Assembly: GCA_030844625.1 (NCBI GenBank)
Contig: JAUUNJ010000087.1
Span: 1-8,866 of the forward strand
Length of the DNA: 8,866 nt
Reading direction: 5' to 3'
From: Roseburia sp.
GTDB taxonomy: Bacteria > Bacillota > Clostridia > Lachnospirales > Lachnospiraceae
Positions 1 to 5,816 of this stretch are shown here, in pieces. Numbering within the stretch: the stretch's first letter is position 1; each line of letters begins with the position of its first letter. The notes beneath the pieces were generated by a model, which saw only the letters and a program-made list of their open reading frames with translations, made no database searches and was not told where the DNA came from. The position numbers were made by a program, and so were the translations under genes.

Positions 1-602
1 AGACGGAATATATTGATTTGATGCTATTGCATCAGCCTTTCGGTGATGCATATGGTGCTTGGCGGGCACTGGAAGAGTTATACGAGGAAGGCAGGTTAAA
101 ATCGATAGGTATTTCTAATTTCTACGTAGACCGTATGGTAGAATTTGCTAACTTTAATAGGATTAAGCCTATGGTTACACAGATGGAGACACATATATTA
201 AATCAGCAGATTCAGTTAAAAGAGTATGCTGATAAATATGGTATTCAATTAGAAGCGTGGGCTCCATTTGCAGAAGGAAAAAATGGTGCATTTGATAACG
301 AAGTTCTAAAGGAGATTGCTGCAAAATATGGAAAGACAACGGCGCAGGTAATGCTTCGTTGGAATATTCAAAGAGGTGTGGTTGTTCTTCCTAAATCAAC
401 GCATAAAGAAAGAATGGAAGAAAATTTCAATGTATTTGATTTTGTCTTAACGAATGACGATATGGAAAAAATAGCAACACTTGATACTAAGAAGAGTTCA
501 TTTTTCTCACATCAGGATCCGGCGATGGTGGAGTGGTTTGTAAAGATGGTAGAAGAACGCAAGAGGAACAACCGCAGCGAAAGTGAAAAAAAGAATTGGT
601 AA
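1..602 (+). CDS. Aldo/keto reductase, C-terminal part (5' end outside window)
   Basis: This is a NADPH-dependent oxidoreductase of the aldo/keto reductase superfamily, acting on aldehydes or ketones in the cytoplasm; the substrate cannot be told. The frame is open from base 3, giving 199 visible residues of a usual 270-290, and ends with TAA at 600-602. The visible part starts at the family motif LLHQP, whose His (codon 30-32) is the conserved active-site His. It is followed by GISNF, by the MVTQMETH strand that matches the usual NQIE-type segment, and by APFAEG. Near the C-terminus, LPKSTHKERMEEN (from about base 387) has the Lys, Ser, Arg and Asn that bind the NADPH 2'-phosphate, followed by the typical VFDF. 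The catalytic Asp, Tyr and Lys would lie upstream of the window and cannot be checked. The tail after VFDF is longer and more charged than usual. The HTH gene begins 60 bp downstream; co-transcription is possible but unproven. Confidence 0.93.
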   Translation, partial: TEYIDLMLLHQPFGDAYGAWRALEELYEEGRLKSIGISNFYVDRMVEFANFNRIKPMVTQMETHILNQQIQLKEYADKYGIQLEAWAPFAEGKNGAFDNEVLKEIAAKYGKTTAQVMLRWNIQRGVVVLPKSTHKERMEENFNVFDFVLTNDDMEKIATLDTKKSSFFSHQDPAMVEWFVKMVEERKRNNRSESEKKNW

Positions 603-614
603 ACGATGCGTCGA

Positions 615-643
615 TTGCGGATAAACAAAGGACCTTTTATAAT
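615..643 (+). promoter_or_regulatory. Possible promoter for the HTH membrane protein gene
   Basis: TTGCGG at 615-620 and a perfect TATAAT at 638-643 are separated by 17 bp. Transcription would start near 650, leaving a leader of only about 13 nt that begins at the ribosome binding site. The -10 is good, but the -35 matches the consensus only in TTG, so the gene may equally be read through from the aldo/keto reductase gene. Confidence 0.35.
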
Positions 644-662
644 GATTGCAGGAGGTGAGAAA

Positions 663-1199
663 ATGGATGCGAAGAAATTCGGAACCTTTATAGCGCAATG
701 CAGAAAAGAAAAAGGAATGACGCAATCAGAGTTAGCAAATAAAATAAATGTTACGGATAAGGCAATTAGCAGATGGGAAAGAGGCATTGGTTTTCCAGAT
801 ATAAACACAATCGAACCATTGGCAGATGCTTTACATTTAAACGTCCTTGAAGTCATGAAATCAGAAAGAATTGAAATGGAAAACTGCTCAGAAAAAGATG
901 CAATTGATCTTATGAAAAGTACAAAGGAAATTACAATGAAAAATAGGAATCAGGAACTTACGGCGACGGTTCTGGCTATTTTTACGACAATAATAGTAGC
1001 CTTGCTTTTGTGGATTGCAGCATTTGCTAATTTTCTAGGTTCAATTTTTTTGGGAGCAATTGTATCTGTACCGGAGATTTGTATTTATTACTATATGGAT
1101 AACAGAGATGATGAAAGTAGTAGAAAGGTTTATGCAATTATAGGAACAATCGCTATACTATTTATAATTTTTCTTTTATTATTATGTATTTTGGTATAA
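663..1199 (+). CDS. XRE-family helix-turn-helix protein with membrane-anchored C-terminus
   Basis: This 178-residue protein joins a DNA-binding domain to a hydrophobic tail. Residues about 5-60 form an XRE/Cro-type helix-turn-helix (GMTQSELANKINVTDKAISR, then the usual W-E-R-G and PDINTIEPLADAL). Residues about 98-140 contain one long or two closely spaced membrane segments rich in Ile, Leu and Ala. A short charged loop (DNRDDESSRK) follows, and a last membrane segment runs to the C-terminus. The ATG at 663 is preferred over an in-frame ATG at 606 because AGGAGG sits at 650-655, 7 nt upstream, and homology of HTH proteins begins here. Membrane-tethered XRE proteins of this build are common in Clostridia and mostly uncharacterised; a role in sensing at the membrane is inference. 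A strong terminator follows, so it is not in an operon with the TetR gene. Confidence 0.9.
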   Translation: MDAKKFGTFIAQCRKEKGMTQSELANKINVTDKAISRWERGIGFPDINTIEPLADALHLNVLEVMKSERIEMENCSEKDAIDLMKSTKEITMKNRNQELTATVLAIFTTIIVALLLWIAAFANFLGSIFLGAIVSVPEICIYYYMDNRDDESSRKVYAIIGTIAILFIIFLLLLCILV

Positions 1200-1231
1200 G
1201 CTAAAAAAATATTAAAAAAAGCGGACATAGA

Positions 1232-1275
1232 GTCGATGAACTTGTGAATGATTTCACAGTTTATCGGCTTTTTTC
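1232..1275 (+). terminator. Rho-independent terminator after the HTH gene
   Basis: GTCGAT (1232-1237) pairs with ATCGGC (1263-1268), AAC with GTT, and GTGAA with TTCAC, giving a long stem with small mismatches around a short loop. Six T residues follow at 1269-1274. An A-run at 1214-1220 on the other side could make it work weakly in reverse. It separates the HTH gene from the TetR promoter. Confidence 0.85.
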
Positions 1276-1311
1276 TAAATAATTTTAAAAACAGAAATAT
1301 TTATATAAATA

Positions 1312-1340
1312 TTGACAGGAAGAAAGATGAAATATATAAT
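1312..1340 (+). promoter_or_regulatory. Consensus promoter of the TetR gene
   Basis: TTGACA (1312-1317) and TATAAT (1335-1340) are both perfect matches to the vegetative sigma factor consensus, with the optimal 17-bp spacer. The start of transcription is expected near 1347, inside the operator array. Such a strong promoter implies that it is held down by a repressor. Confidence 0.85.
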
Positions 1341-1374
1341 AACAGTGTTATGAAACAGTGTTTCAAATGAAACA
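1341..1374 (+). promoter_or_regulatory. Operator array, probably for TetR autorepression
   Basis: Immediately after the -10 box lie AACAGTGTT (1341-1349), then the half-sites TGAAACA (1351-1357), TGTTTCA (1359-1365) and TGAAACA (1368-1374). The first pair forms a perfect 15-bp palindrome around a single G, and the second pair another perfect palindrome around AA, sharing the middle half-site. A palindromic array covering the transcription start next to a TetR gene is typical of autorepression. That this TetR protein is the binder is inference. Confidence 0.7.
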
Positions 1375-1409
1375 TATAAAAATTTTTAAGGTTATGGTGG
1401 TAAGGAGAT

Positions 1410-2036
1410 ATGGCAAAGAGAATTGAAGGGGTGTATGAGCGGATTTTGGAAAGTGCAAAAAAAGAGTTTCTGGAAAATGGTTATGTGGACGCTTCCCTGA
1501 GGACCATTGCAGCGAATGCAGAAACCAGTACCAATTCTATTTATGTTAGGTTTAGGGATAAAGAAGGATTGTTTTCATCCATTGTAGAGCCGGTGATGAA
1601 TGAGCTGATGGATATGTTCCGAAATGTTCAGGAGACTTTTCACAGTTTTGATGATGAAGTCCAGCGGGAAGAGATGGGAAAGTACTCCTCCAATGAGATG
1701 CTGAAAATGATTGATTATATCTATGATCATTTGGACGAATTTCACCTGCTTTTGGATGCTTCCTACGGCACGAAATTTCAAAATTTCGTAGACGAATTTG
1801 TCCGTATTGAGACGGAATACACATATAAGTGGATGGAAATTACAGGGTGCATGTTGGAAATGGAAGGTGACATTACAAAGGACCTTCTGCATATTATAGA
1901 TACATCCTATTTTGAAGGGATATTTGAAGTCATTCGCCATGATATGAGCAGAGAGGAAGCGAAAAAATATACGTCCATTCTTGGAAAATATCACCATGAA
2001 GGTTTCCGGGCGATTGTGACCTGGGAGAAACAATAA
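1410..2036 (+). CDS. TetR/AcrR-family transcriptional regulator
   Basis: This 208-residue protein has the usual TetR length. The N-terminal helix-turn-helix spans about residues 5-55, with the family pattern ILESAKKEFLENGY, then LRTIAANAETSTNSIYVRFR and DKEGLF, which leads into helix 4. The rest is an acidic, all-helical ligand-binding and dimerisation domain rich in Met and aromatic residues (FHLLLDASYG, ETEYTYKWMEITGCMLEME), with no assignable ligand. The ATG at 1410 follows AAGGAG at 1402-1407 by only 2 nt, a short spacing, but the N-terminus fits the family and no better ATG is present. It has its own promoter and operator array, and lies 110 bp upstream of an ABC transporter operon. Local TetR proteins often control an adjacent transporter, but the operator in front of that operon differs from the one here, so direct control of it is not supported by the sequence. 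Confidence 0.93.
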   Translation: MAKRIEGVYERILESAKKEFLENGYVDASLRTIAANAETSTNSIYVRFRDKEGLFSSIVEPVMNELMDMFRNVQETFHSFDDEVQREEMGKYSSNEMLKMIDYIYDHLDEFHLLLDASYGTKFQNFVDEFVRIETEYTYKWMEITGCMLEMEGDITKDLLHIIDTSYFEGIFEVIRHDMSREEAKKYTSILGKYHHEGFRAIVTWEKQ

Positions 2037-2037
2037 C

Positions 2038-2050
2038 TGTTATCATAACA
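2038..2050. promoter_or_regulatory. Small perfect palindrome after the TetR gene
   Basis: TGTTAT-C-ATAACA is a 13-bp perfect palindrome starting 2 bp after the TetR stop codon and 26 bp upstream of the TTGACA box of the ABC operon. It partly resembles the TetR-promoter sequence TGTTATGAAACA (1346-1357). It could be a weak regulator site or chance in AT-rich DNA. Confidence 0.25.
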
Positions 2051-2062
2051 TTTAAAGTGCAA

Positions 2063-2098
2063 AAAGGCTGCCATTTTGACAATCGTCGGGCAGCCTTT
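2063..2098 (+). terminator. Hairpin between TetR gene and ABC operon, probable terminator
   Basis: AAAGGCTGCC (2063-2072) and GGCAGCCTTT (2089-2098) are perfect 10-bp arms around a 16-nt loop. With A residues before and TTT after, it has the form of a bidirectional terminator, though the T-run is short and interrupted by C. The loop contains the TTGACA box of the next promoter, so terminator and promoter overlap physically. Confidence 0.65.
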
Positions 2099-2105
2099 CA
2101 TTAAA
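2076..2105 (+). promoter_or_regulatory. Probable promoter of the ABC-pair operon
   Basis: TTGACA at 2076-2081 is followed after 18 bp by ATTAAA (2100-2105), a weak -10. The weak -10 makes this uncertain. Support comes from geometry: the palindromic operator begins 36 nt after the TTGACA, and at the second operon the same palindrome begins 38 nt after a TTGACA with a much better -10. Confidence 0.5.
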
Positions 2106-2111
2106 ACATAG

Positions 2112-2129
2112 AGTTAGTGTAGACTAACT
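2112..2129. promoter_or_regulatory. Operator palindrome AGTTAGT-N4-ACTAACT, copy 1
   Basis: The 18-bp element has perfect 7-bp arms around GTAG. It lies just downstream of the probable -10 and ends 3 bp before the AGGAGG of the first ABC gene, so a bound repressor would cover the transcription start. The flanks are shared with copy 3 at 5750, the common stretch beginning ATAG before both left arms. The binding protein is not identified; it is unlike the TGAAACA array of the TetR gene. Confidence 0.75.
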
Positions 2130-2145
2130 AAAAGGAGGTAATTAT

Positions 2146-3888
2146 ATGCAAAAACAAAGTCCATTGCTCCGTATCTGGGAGCTTGGAAAATCAGAACATA
2201 GTAAATTAATCTGTGCCATCATCAGTGCATTGATTGGCGTTGCCGCCGGACTGTTGCCCTATTTTGGGGCAGCACAGATCATCATTCATTTGTTGGATGG
2301 AGATAGGGACATGGCATTGTATCTGACATGGCTTGGCATTGGTCTTGGGGGTTATATCGTGCGTACCTTATTATACACTTTGGCACTTTCTATGTCCCAT
2401 AAGGCAACTTTTTCTATTTTAAAGATCATTCGACAAAAGATATTGGAGAAACTTCCCAAACTTCCCCTTGGAACCGTTATGGATATGTCCAGTGGTAAAA
2501 TCAAACAGATTATTGTAGATCAGGTGGATAATATGGAAACCACGCTGGCACATCTATTTCCGGAAATGACTGCCAACATCGCAGGACCGGTACTAATTTT
2601 AATTTATCTGTTTGTTTTAGACTGGCGTATGGCGCTGCTTTCCCTTGTGTCAATTCCGGTGGGGATGTCATTTGCAATGGCAGTCATGGGTTCTTACAGC
2701 AAGGACTATGAGGGGGCTGTCAAGACCACACAGGAAATGAATAATACGATTGTGGAATATATTGACGGTATTGAGGTCATTAAGGCGTTTAACCAGAGAA
2801 AAAATTCTTATGCAAAGTTTGCGGATAAAGTAAAGGCAAATGCACAGTATTACTATAACTGGATGAAGAAAAGTCAGTTTGGAATGTGTATGGCTTTTTC
2901 CATTGTTCCGGCGACTTTAATTACCATACTTCCGGTGGGATGGATTTTATATTGTGATGGAAGCCTTTCGGCGGATACTTTTATTACTACCGTAATTTTA
3001 TCTCTGGGAATTGCGGGACCACTGATTGCGGCAATGAATTTTGTGGACACTTTGGCGCAGGTGGGAACAACAGTAGAATCGGTGGATGAAATTTTACGTT
3101 CTGAAGAACAGAATCATGGGGAAACCCCTATTGAAATTTCTGACACAGATATTGCACTTTCCAATGTTTCTTTTGGCTATCATCAGGAAAAAGGGGTACT
3201 TCATGATGTGAGCCTGAAGATTCCGGCAGGAAAGATGACCGCACTTGTCGGTCCTTCCGGTTCCGGAAAATCTACCATTGCAAAGCTGATTGCAGGATTT
3301 TGGGACGTGGACAGCGGAACAGTATCCATTGGCGGCATGGATGAAAAGAAAATTCCTTTGAAACAATTGTATGATGCGGTTGCCTTTGTATCCCAGGATA
3401 ATTATCTGTTTGATGAAAGTGTCAGAGAAAATATTCGTCAGGGTAAAATGTCAGCCACAGATGCAGAGGTGGAAGCTGTGGCGAAAGCTGCCGGATGTGA
3501 TAGTTTTATTCGGGAATTAGAAAATGGCTATGAGACCATGGTTGGTGGCGGTGGAGCACATTTATCCGGTGGGGAGCGACAGAGAATTGCAATTGCAAGA
3601 GCAATGCTTAAAGATGCACCGATTGTAATATTGGATGAAGCCACAGCCTACATAGATCCCGAGAACGAAGCAATTCTTCAAAGCGCAATTGGAAAATTAG
3701 TGGAGGGAAAGACAGTGATCGTGATTGCACACAGACTATCTACCATAAAAGATGCTGACCAAATTGTGGTGGTAAAAGATGGAAGAATTGAAGCTGTCGG
3801 AATACATGAAGAGTTGAGAGAGAACTGCCCATTGTATGAGTCAATGTGGCAGGCACATATTGGAGCAAAGGATGGTGATGTGGCGTGA
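2146..3888 (+). CDS. ABC transporter, fused membrane/ATPase subunit 1 (YbtPQ/IrtAB-like)
   Basis: This 580-residue protein is one half of a type IV (exporter-fold) ABC transporter. Six membrane segments lie near residues 21-43, 57-80, 137-158, 160-180, 245-268 and 276-300. The ATPase domain starts near 335 with Walker A GPSGSGKST (369-377), Q-loop Gln417, signature LSGGERQR (473-480), Walker B ILDEAT with Asp497 and catalytic Glu498, and switch His529. All ATPase residues are intact. The D-loop reads AYIDPENE instead of the common SALD, a feature shared with its partner. The ATG follows AGGAGG at 2133-2138 by 7 nt. The stop codon overlaps the start of the next gene, as expected for subunits of one heterodimer. 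From memory of the families, the membrane domain resembles siderophore-associated YbtPQ/IrtAB proteins, which import despite their exporter fold; a drug or peptide exporter remains possible. The palindrome directly upstream implies repression. Confidence 0.9.
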   Translation: MQKQSPLLRIWELGKSEHSKLICAIISALIGVAAGLLPYFGAAQIIIHLLDGDRDMALYLTWLGIGLGGYIVRTLLYTLALSMSHKATFSILKIIRQKILEKLPKLPLGTVMDMSSGKIKQIIVDQVDNMETTLAHLFPEMTANIAGPVLILIYLFVLDWRMALLSLVSIPVGMSFAMAVMGSYSKDYEGAVKTTQEMNNTIVEYIDGIEVIKAFNQRKNSYAKFADKVKANAQYYYNWMKKSQFGMCMAFSIVPATLITILPVGWILYCDGSLSADTFITTVILSLGIAGPLIAAMNFVDTLAQVGTTVESVDEILRSEEQNHGETPIEISDTDIALSNVSFGYHQEKGVLHDVSLKIPAGKMTALVGPSGSGKSTIAKLIAGFWDVDSGTVSIGGMDEKKIPLKQLYDAVAFVSQDNYLFDESVRENIRQGKMSATDAEVEAVAKAAGCDSFIRELENGYETMVGGGGAHLSGGERQRIAIARAMLKDAPIVILDEATAYIDPENEAILQSAIGKLVEGKTVIVIAHRLSTIKDADQIVVVKDGRIEAVGIHEELRENCPLYESMWQAHIGAKDGDVA

Positions 3889-5615
3889 TTGGAGCATTAA
3901 AAAAAATCTGGAAGTTTGCCGGAAAAGAAAGAGGAAATATTAATAAGTCAGTGGCTGTCAGCTTTTTAAGTGCCATATTCCATATGTTTGAGATTGGTGC
4001 AATTTATTTTATAATTGTAGCGCTGACAGATGGGAAAAAGAGCATGGAAACGGCGTGGGCAGCATTAGCTTTTATGGTAATTAGTATTATTGGAAGTGCA
4101 GTGACCACCCGTTTTTCAAAAATGCAGCAGACACATGCAGGATATTTCATGGCGGCAGATAGAAGAATTTCCATTGCAAACCGTCTAAAAGGGGTGCCAA
4201 TGGGATTCTTTAACGAAAACAGTTTAGGCGAGGTGACAGGAGTATGTACAACAGTGTTAGGAAATGTGGAATTGATGGTGCCTATGGTTTTGGTTAACAT
4301 CATGGGCGGACTGATTGGAACAGTGGTGTTCGTTGTTATGATTCTTATTTTTGACTGGCGTATTGGTCTGATTGCAGTAGCAGGTATTGTGTTGTATCTG
4401 TTGATTGTATCTTCCATGGAGAAAAAATCTGCTGTCATAGCACCGAATGCACAGAAGTCCCAGACAAGACTGACTTCTGCGGTACTTGAATATGTGCAGG
4501 GAATGGGAATTATTAAATCCTTTAATCTAAGCGGAAAGGGTGACAAAAAGCTACAGGATGCTTTGGAATATAACCGTAAAAGTAACCTGGATATGGAAAA
4601 TCTGCTGACACCATATACTATTTTTCAGGAAATAGTTTTGCAGGTAGCAGGGATTGGTATGATTTTTGCAGCAGTTGTATTCTGGATGAAGGGAAGCATG
4701 TCATTGGCAGATGCATTAATGAGCATCATCGTATCATTTATGATTTTTTCACAAATTAAGCTGTTTGGAATGGGAATTTCAATGTTACGTCTGGCAGCAG
4801 CAAGCATCGAACGGACATTACAGACAGAAGAAATGGAACAGATGGATGAAACAGGGAAGGTACAGAAAACGAAAAATCACGAGATTGTATTTCGGAATGT
4901 ATACTTTTCTTATGAGAATAAAGAAATTCTTCATGGCATTAATATAAAAATACCAGACAAAAGTACAACAGCAGTTGTCGGACCGTCCGGCTCCGGCAAA
5001 ACTACCATGTGCAACCTGATTGCAAGATTTTGGGATGTGGATAGCGGGCAGATACAGATTGGAGGAAAGGATGTGCGGGAATACACATTGGAATCTTTGA
5101 TGAACCAGATTAGCATGGTATTTCAACATGTTTATCTGTTTGCGGACACGATAGAAAACAATATTAAATTTGGAAAACCTGATGCAACCCACGAAGAAGT
5201 GGTGGCAGCGGCAAGGAAAGCCTGCTGTGATGATTTCATTGAGGCATTGCCCCAAGGTTACAATACTGTTATCGGTGAGGGTGGCGCATCCCTTTCCGGT
5301 GGGGAAAAGCAGAGAATTTCCATTGCAAGAGCTATGTTAAAGGATGCTCCGATTATTATTTTTGATGAAGCTACTGCAAATGTGGACCCGGAAAACGAGG
5401 ATAGATTGCAAAAGGCAATTGAGGAACTGACAAGAAACAAGACGATTATTATGATTGCCCACCGATTAAAGACGGTACGAAATGCAGACCAGATTCTGGT
5501 AGTGGATCAGGGAAACATTGTTCAGCAGGGCAGACATGAGAAATTGATGCAGCAGGAGGGAATTTATAAGAAATTTGTAGAGTCAAGAGAATTAGCAGTG
5601 AGTTGGAAACTGTGA
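3885..5615 (+). CDS. ABC transporter, fused membrane/ATPase subunit 2 (YbtPQ/IrtAB-like)
   Basis: This 576-residue partner subunit begins with GTG at 3885, which overlaps the previous stop by 4 bp (GTGA), so translation is probably coupled; the site upstream has only a weak AAAGGA. Six membrane segments lie near residues 23-46, 58-76, 128-155, 158-178, 247-268 and 275-297. The ATPase has Walker A GPSGSGKTT (366-374), Q-loop Gln414, signature LSGGEKQR (470-477), Walker B IIFDEAT with Asp494 and Glu495, D-loop ANVDPENE and switch His526. Both subunits therefore keep a catalytic Glu, unlike heterodimeric exporters with one degenerate site. Segments such as RLKGVPMGFFNENSLGEVT and LEYVQGMGIIKSF recall the YbtP/IrtB branch. 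The gene ends in tandem in-frame stops TGA TAA. Import of an iron-chelate or similar small ligand is the leading guess, not a demonstrated function. Confidence 0.9.
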   Translation: MIGALKKIWKFAGKERGNINKSVAVSFLSAIFHMFEIGAIYFIIVALTDGKKSMETAWAALAFMVISIIGSAVTTRFSKMQQTHAGYFMAADRRISIANRLKGVPMGFFNENSLGEVTGVCTTVLGNVELMVPMVLVNIMGGLIGTVVFVVMILIFDWRIGLIAVAGIVLYLLIVSSMEKKSAVIAPNAQKSQTRLTSAVLEYVQGMGIIKSFNLSGKGDKKLQDALEYNRKSNLDMENLLTPYTIFQEIVLQVAGIGMIFAAVVFWMKGSMSLADALMSIIVSFMIFSQIKLFGMGISMLRLAAASIERTLQTEEMEQMDETGKVQKTKNHEIVFRNVYFSYENKEILHGINIKIPDKSTTAVVGPSGSGKTTMCNLIARFWDVDSGQIQIGGKDVREYTLESLMNQISMVFQHVYLFADTIENNIKFGKPDATHEEVVAAARKACCDDFIEALPQGYNTVIGEGGASLSGGEKQRISIARAMLKDAPIIIFDEATANVDPENEDRLQKAIEELTRNKTIIMIAHRLKTVRNADQILVVDQGNIVQQGRHEKLMQQEGIYKKFVESRELAVSWKL

Positions 5616-5665
5616 TAAATTGGAAGCCGGGCAGACGGAAAAGAGAGAGAAAGTGGTTAAGATTC

Positions 5666-5695
5666 TTGACAGATGCAGTATTTAAGCGATATTAT
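5666..5695 (+). promoter_or_regulatory. Promoter of the second transport operon
   Basis: TTGACA (5666-5671) and TATTAT (5690-5695) are separated by 18 bp; a second TATAAT at 5695-5700 is too far from the -35 to be its partner. Transcription would begin near 5702, at the edge of the degenerate operator copy at 5704. The promoter starts 50 bp after the stop of the ABC pair, so the downstream genes can be expressed separately. Confidence 0.65.
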
Positions 5696-5703
5696 ATAAT
5701 ACA

Positions 5704-5721
5704 AGTTAGCGGGCACTAACG
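5704..5721. promoter_or_regulatory. Operator palindrome, degenerate copy 2
   Basis: AGTTAGC-GGGC-ACTAACG keeps the spacing of the other two copies and matches them in six of seven bases in each arm. It starts 38 nt after the TTGACA, the same placement as copy 1. Its right arm falls inside the hairpin at 5708-5734, so in RNA it would be partly paired. Confidence 0.55.
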
Positions 5722-5740
5722 AGAGGTGGCCGCTTTCTTT
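5708..5740 (+). terminator. Terminator-like hairpin between two operators
   Basis: AGCGGGCAC (5708-5716) pairs with GTGGCCGCT (5726-5734) with one internal G-G mismatch and a 9-nt loop; TTTCTTT follows at 5734-5740. It can terminate the ABC-pair transcript about 100 nt after its last stop codon. Because the promoter at 5666 lies before it, it would also form at the very 5' end of the next transcript, as a stabilising stem or attenuator. Confidence 0.55.
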
Positions 5741-5749
5741 ATAAGATAG

Positions 5750-5767
5750 AGTTAGTCTATACTAACT
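5750..5767. promoter_or_regulatory. Operator palindrome AGTTAGT-N4-ACTAACT, copy 3
   Basis: Perfect 7-bp arms surround CTAT. The site and its left flank nearly repeat copy 1, and as there a Shine-Dalgarno (AAGGAG, 5772-5777) follows after only a few bases. No clear promoter directly precedes this copy, so it may act as a second site cooperating with copy 2 or as a roadblock in the leader. Confidence 0.75.
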
Positions 5768-5784
5768 GTTTAAGGAGAACGAAC

Positions 5785-5814
5785 TTGAAGAAGTGGTATT
5801 TAATAAAGAGGTGA
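5785..5814 (+). CDS. Possible 9-codon leader ORF with TTG start
   Basis: A TTG lies 7 nt after AAGGAG (5772-5777), the ideal distance, and opens a frame coding MKKWYLIKR before TGA at 5812-5814. It ends 2 nt before the ATG of the membrane protein gene, whose own Shine-Dalgarno lies within its last codons, so termination and restart could couple the two. The distance from operator to start (18 nt) equals that at the first ABC gene (17 nt). It may instead be the remnant of an older start later put out of frame. Translation is unproven. Confidence 0.35.
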   Translation: MKKWYLIKR

Positions 5815-5816
5815 AG

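Noticed and set aside
606..662. Upstream in-frame start (ATG 606) for the HTH gene
   Set aside because: It lies 3 bp after the previous stop without a Shine-Dalgarno, and the extra 19 residues precede the normal HTH start; ATG 663 has an excellent AGGAGG.
1276..1409. Riboswitch or structured leader before the TetR gene
   Set aside because: The interval is AT-rich and is explained by promoter and operator half-sites; no conserved riboswitch core or long paired structure is visible.
4004..4546. 180-codon open frame on the minus strand inside ABC subunit 2
   Set aside because: It is antisense to well-conserved transporter sequence, has no domain-like composition and no credible start signal.
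3885..5615. Second ABC gene as a recent tandem duplication of the first
   Set aside because: The two proteins differ clearly in the membrane domains and share mainly ATPase motifs; they are subunits of an old heterodimer, not a fresh repeat.
5750..5767. Fur box
   Set aside because: The AGTTAGT/ACTAACT arms do not resemble the GATAAT/ATTATC repeat pattern of Fur sites.
5793..5816. GTG 5793 as start of the small membrane protein
   Set aside because: The AAGGAG is 15 nt upstream, too far, whereas ATG 5817 has AGAGGTG at proper distance. It remains a minor alternative adding eight residues.
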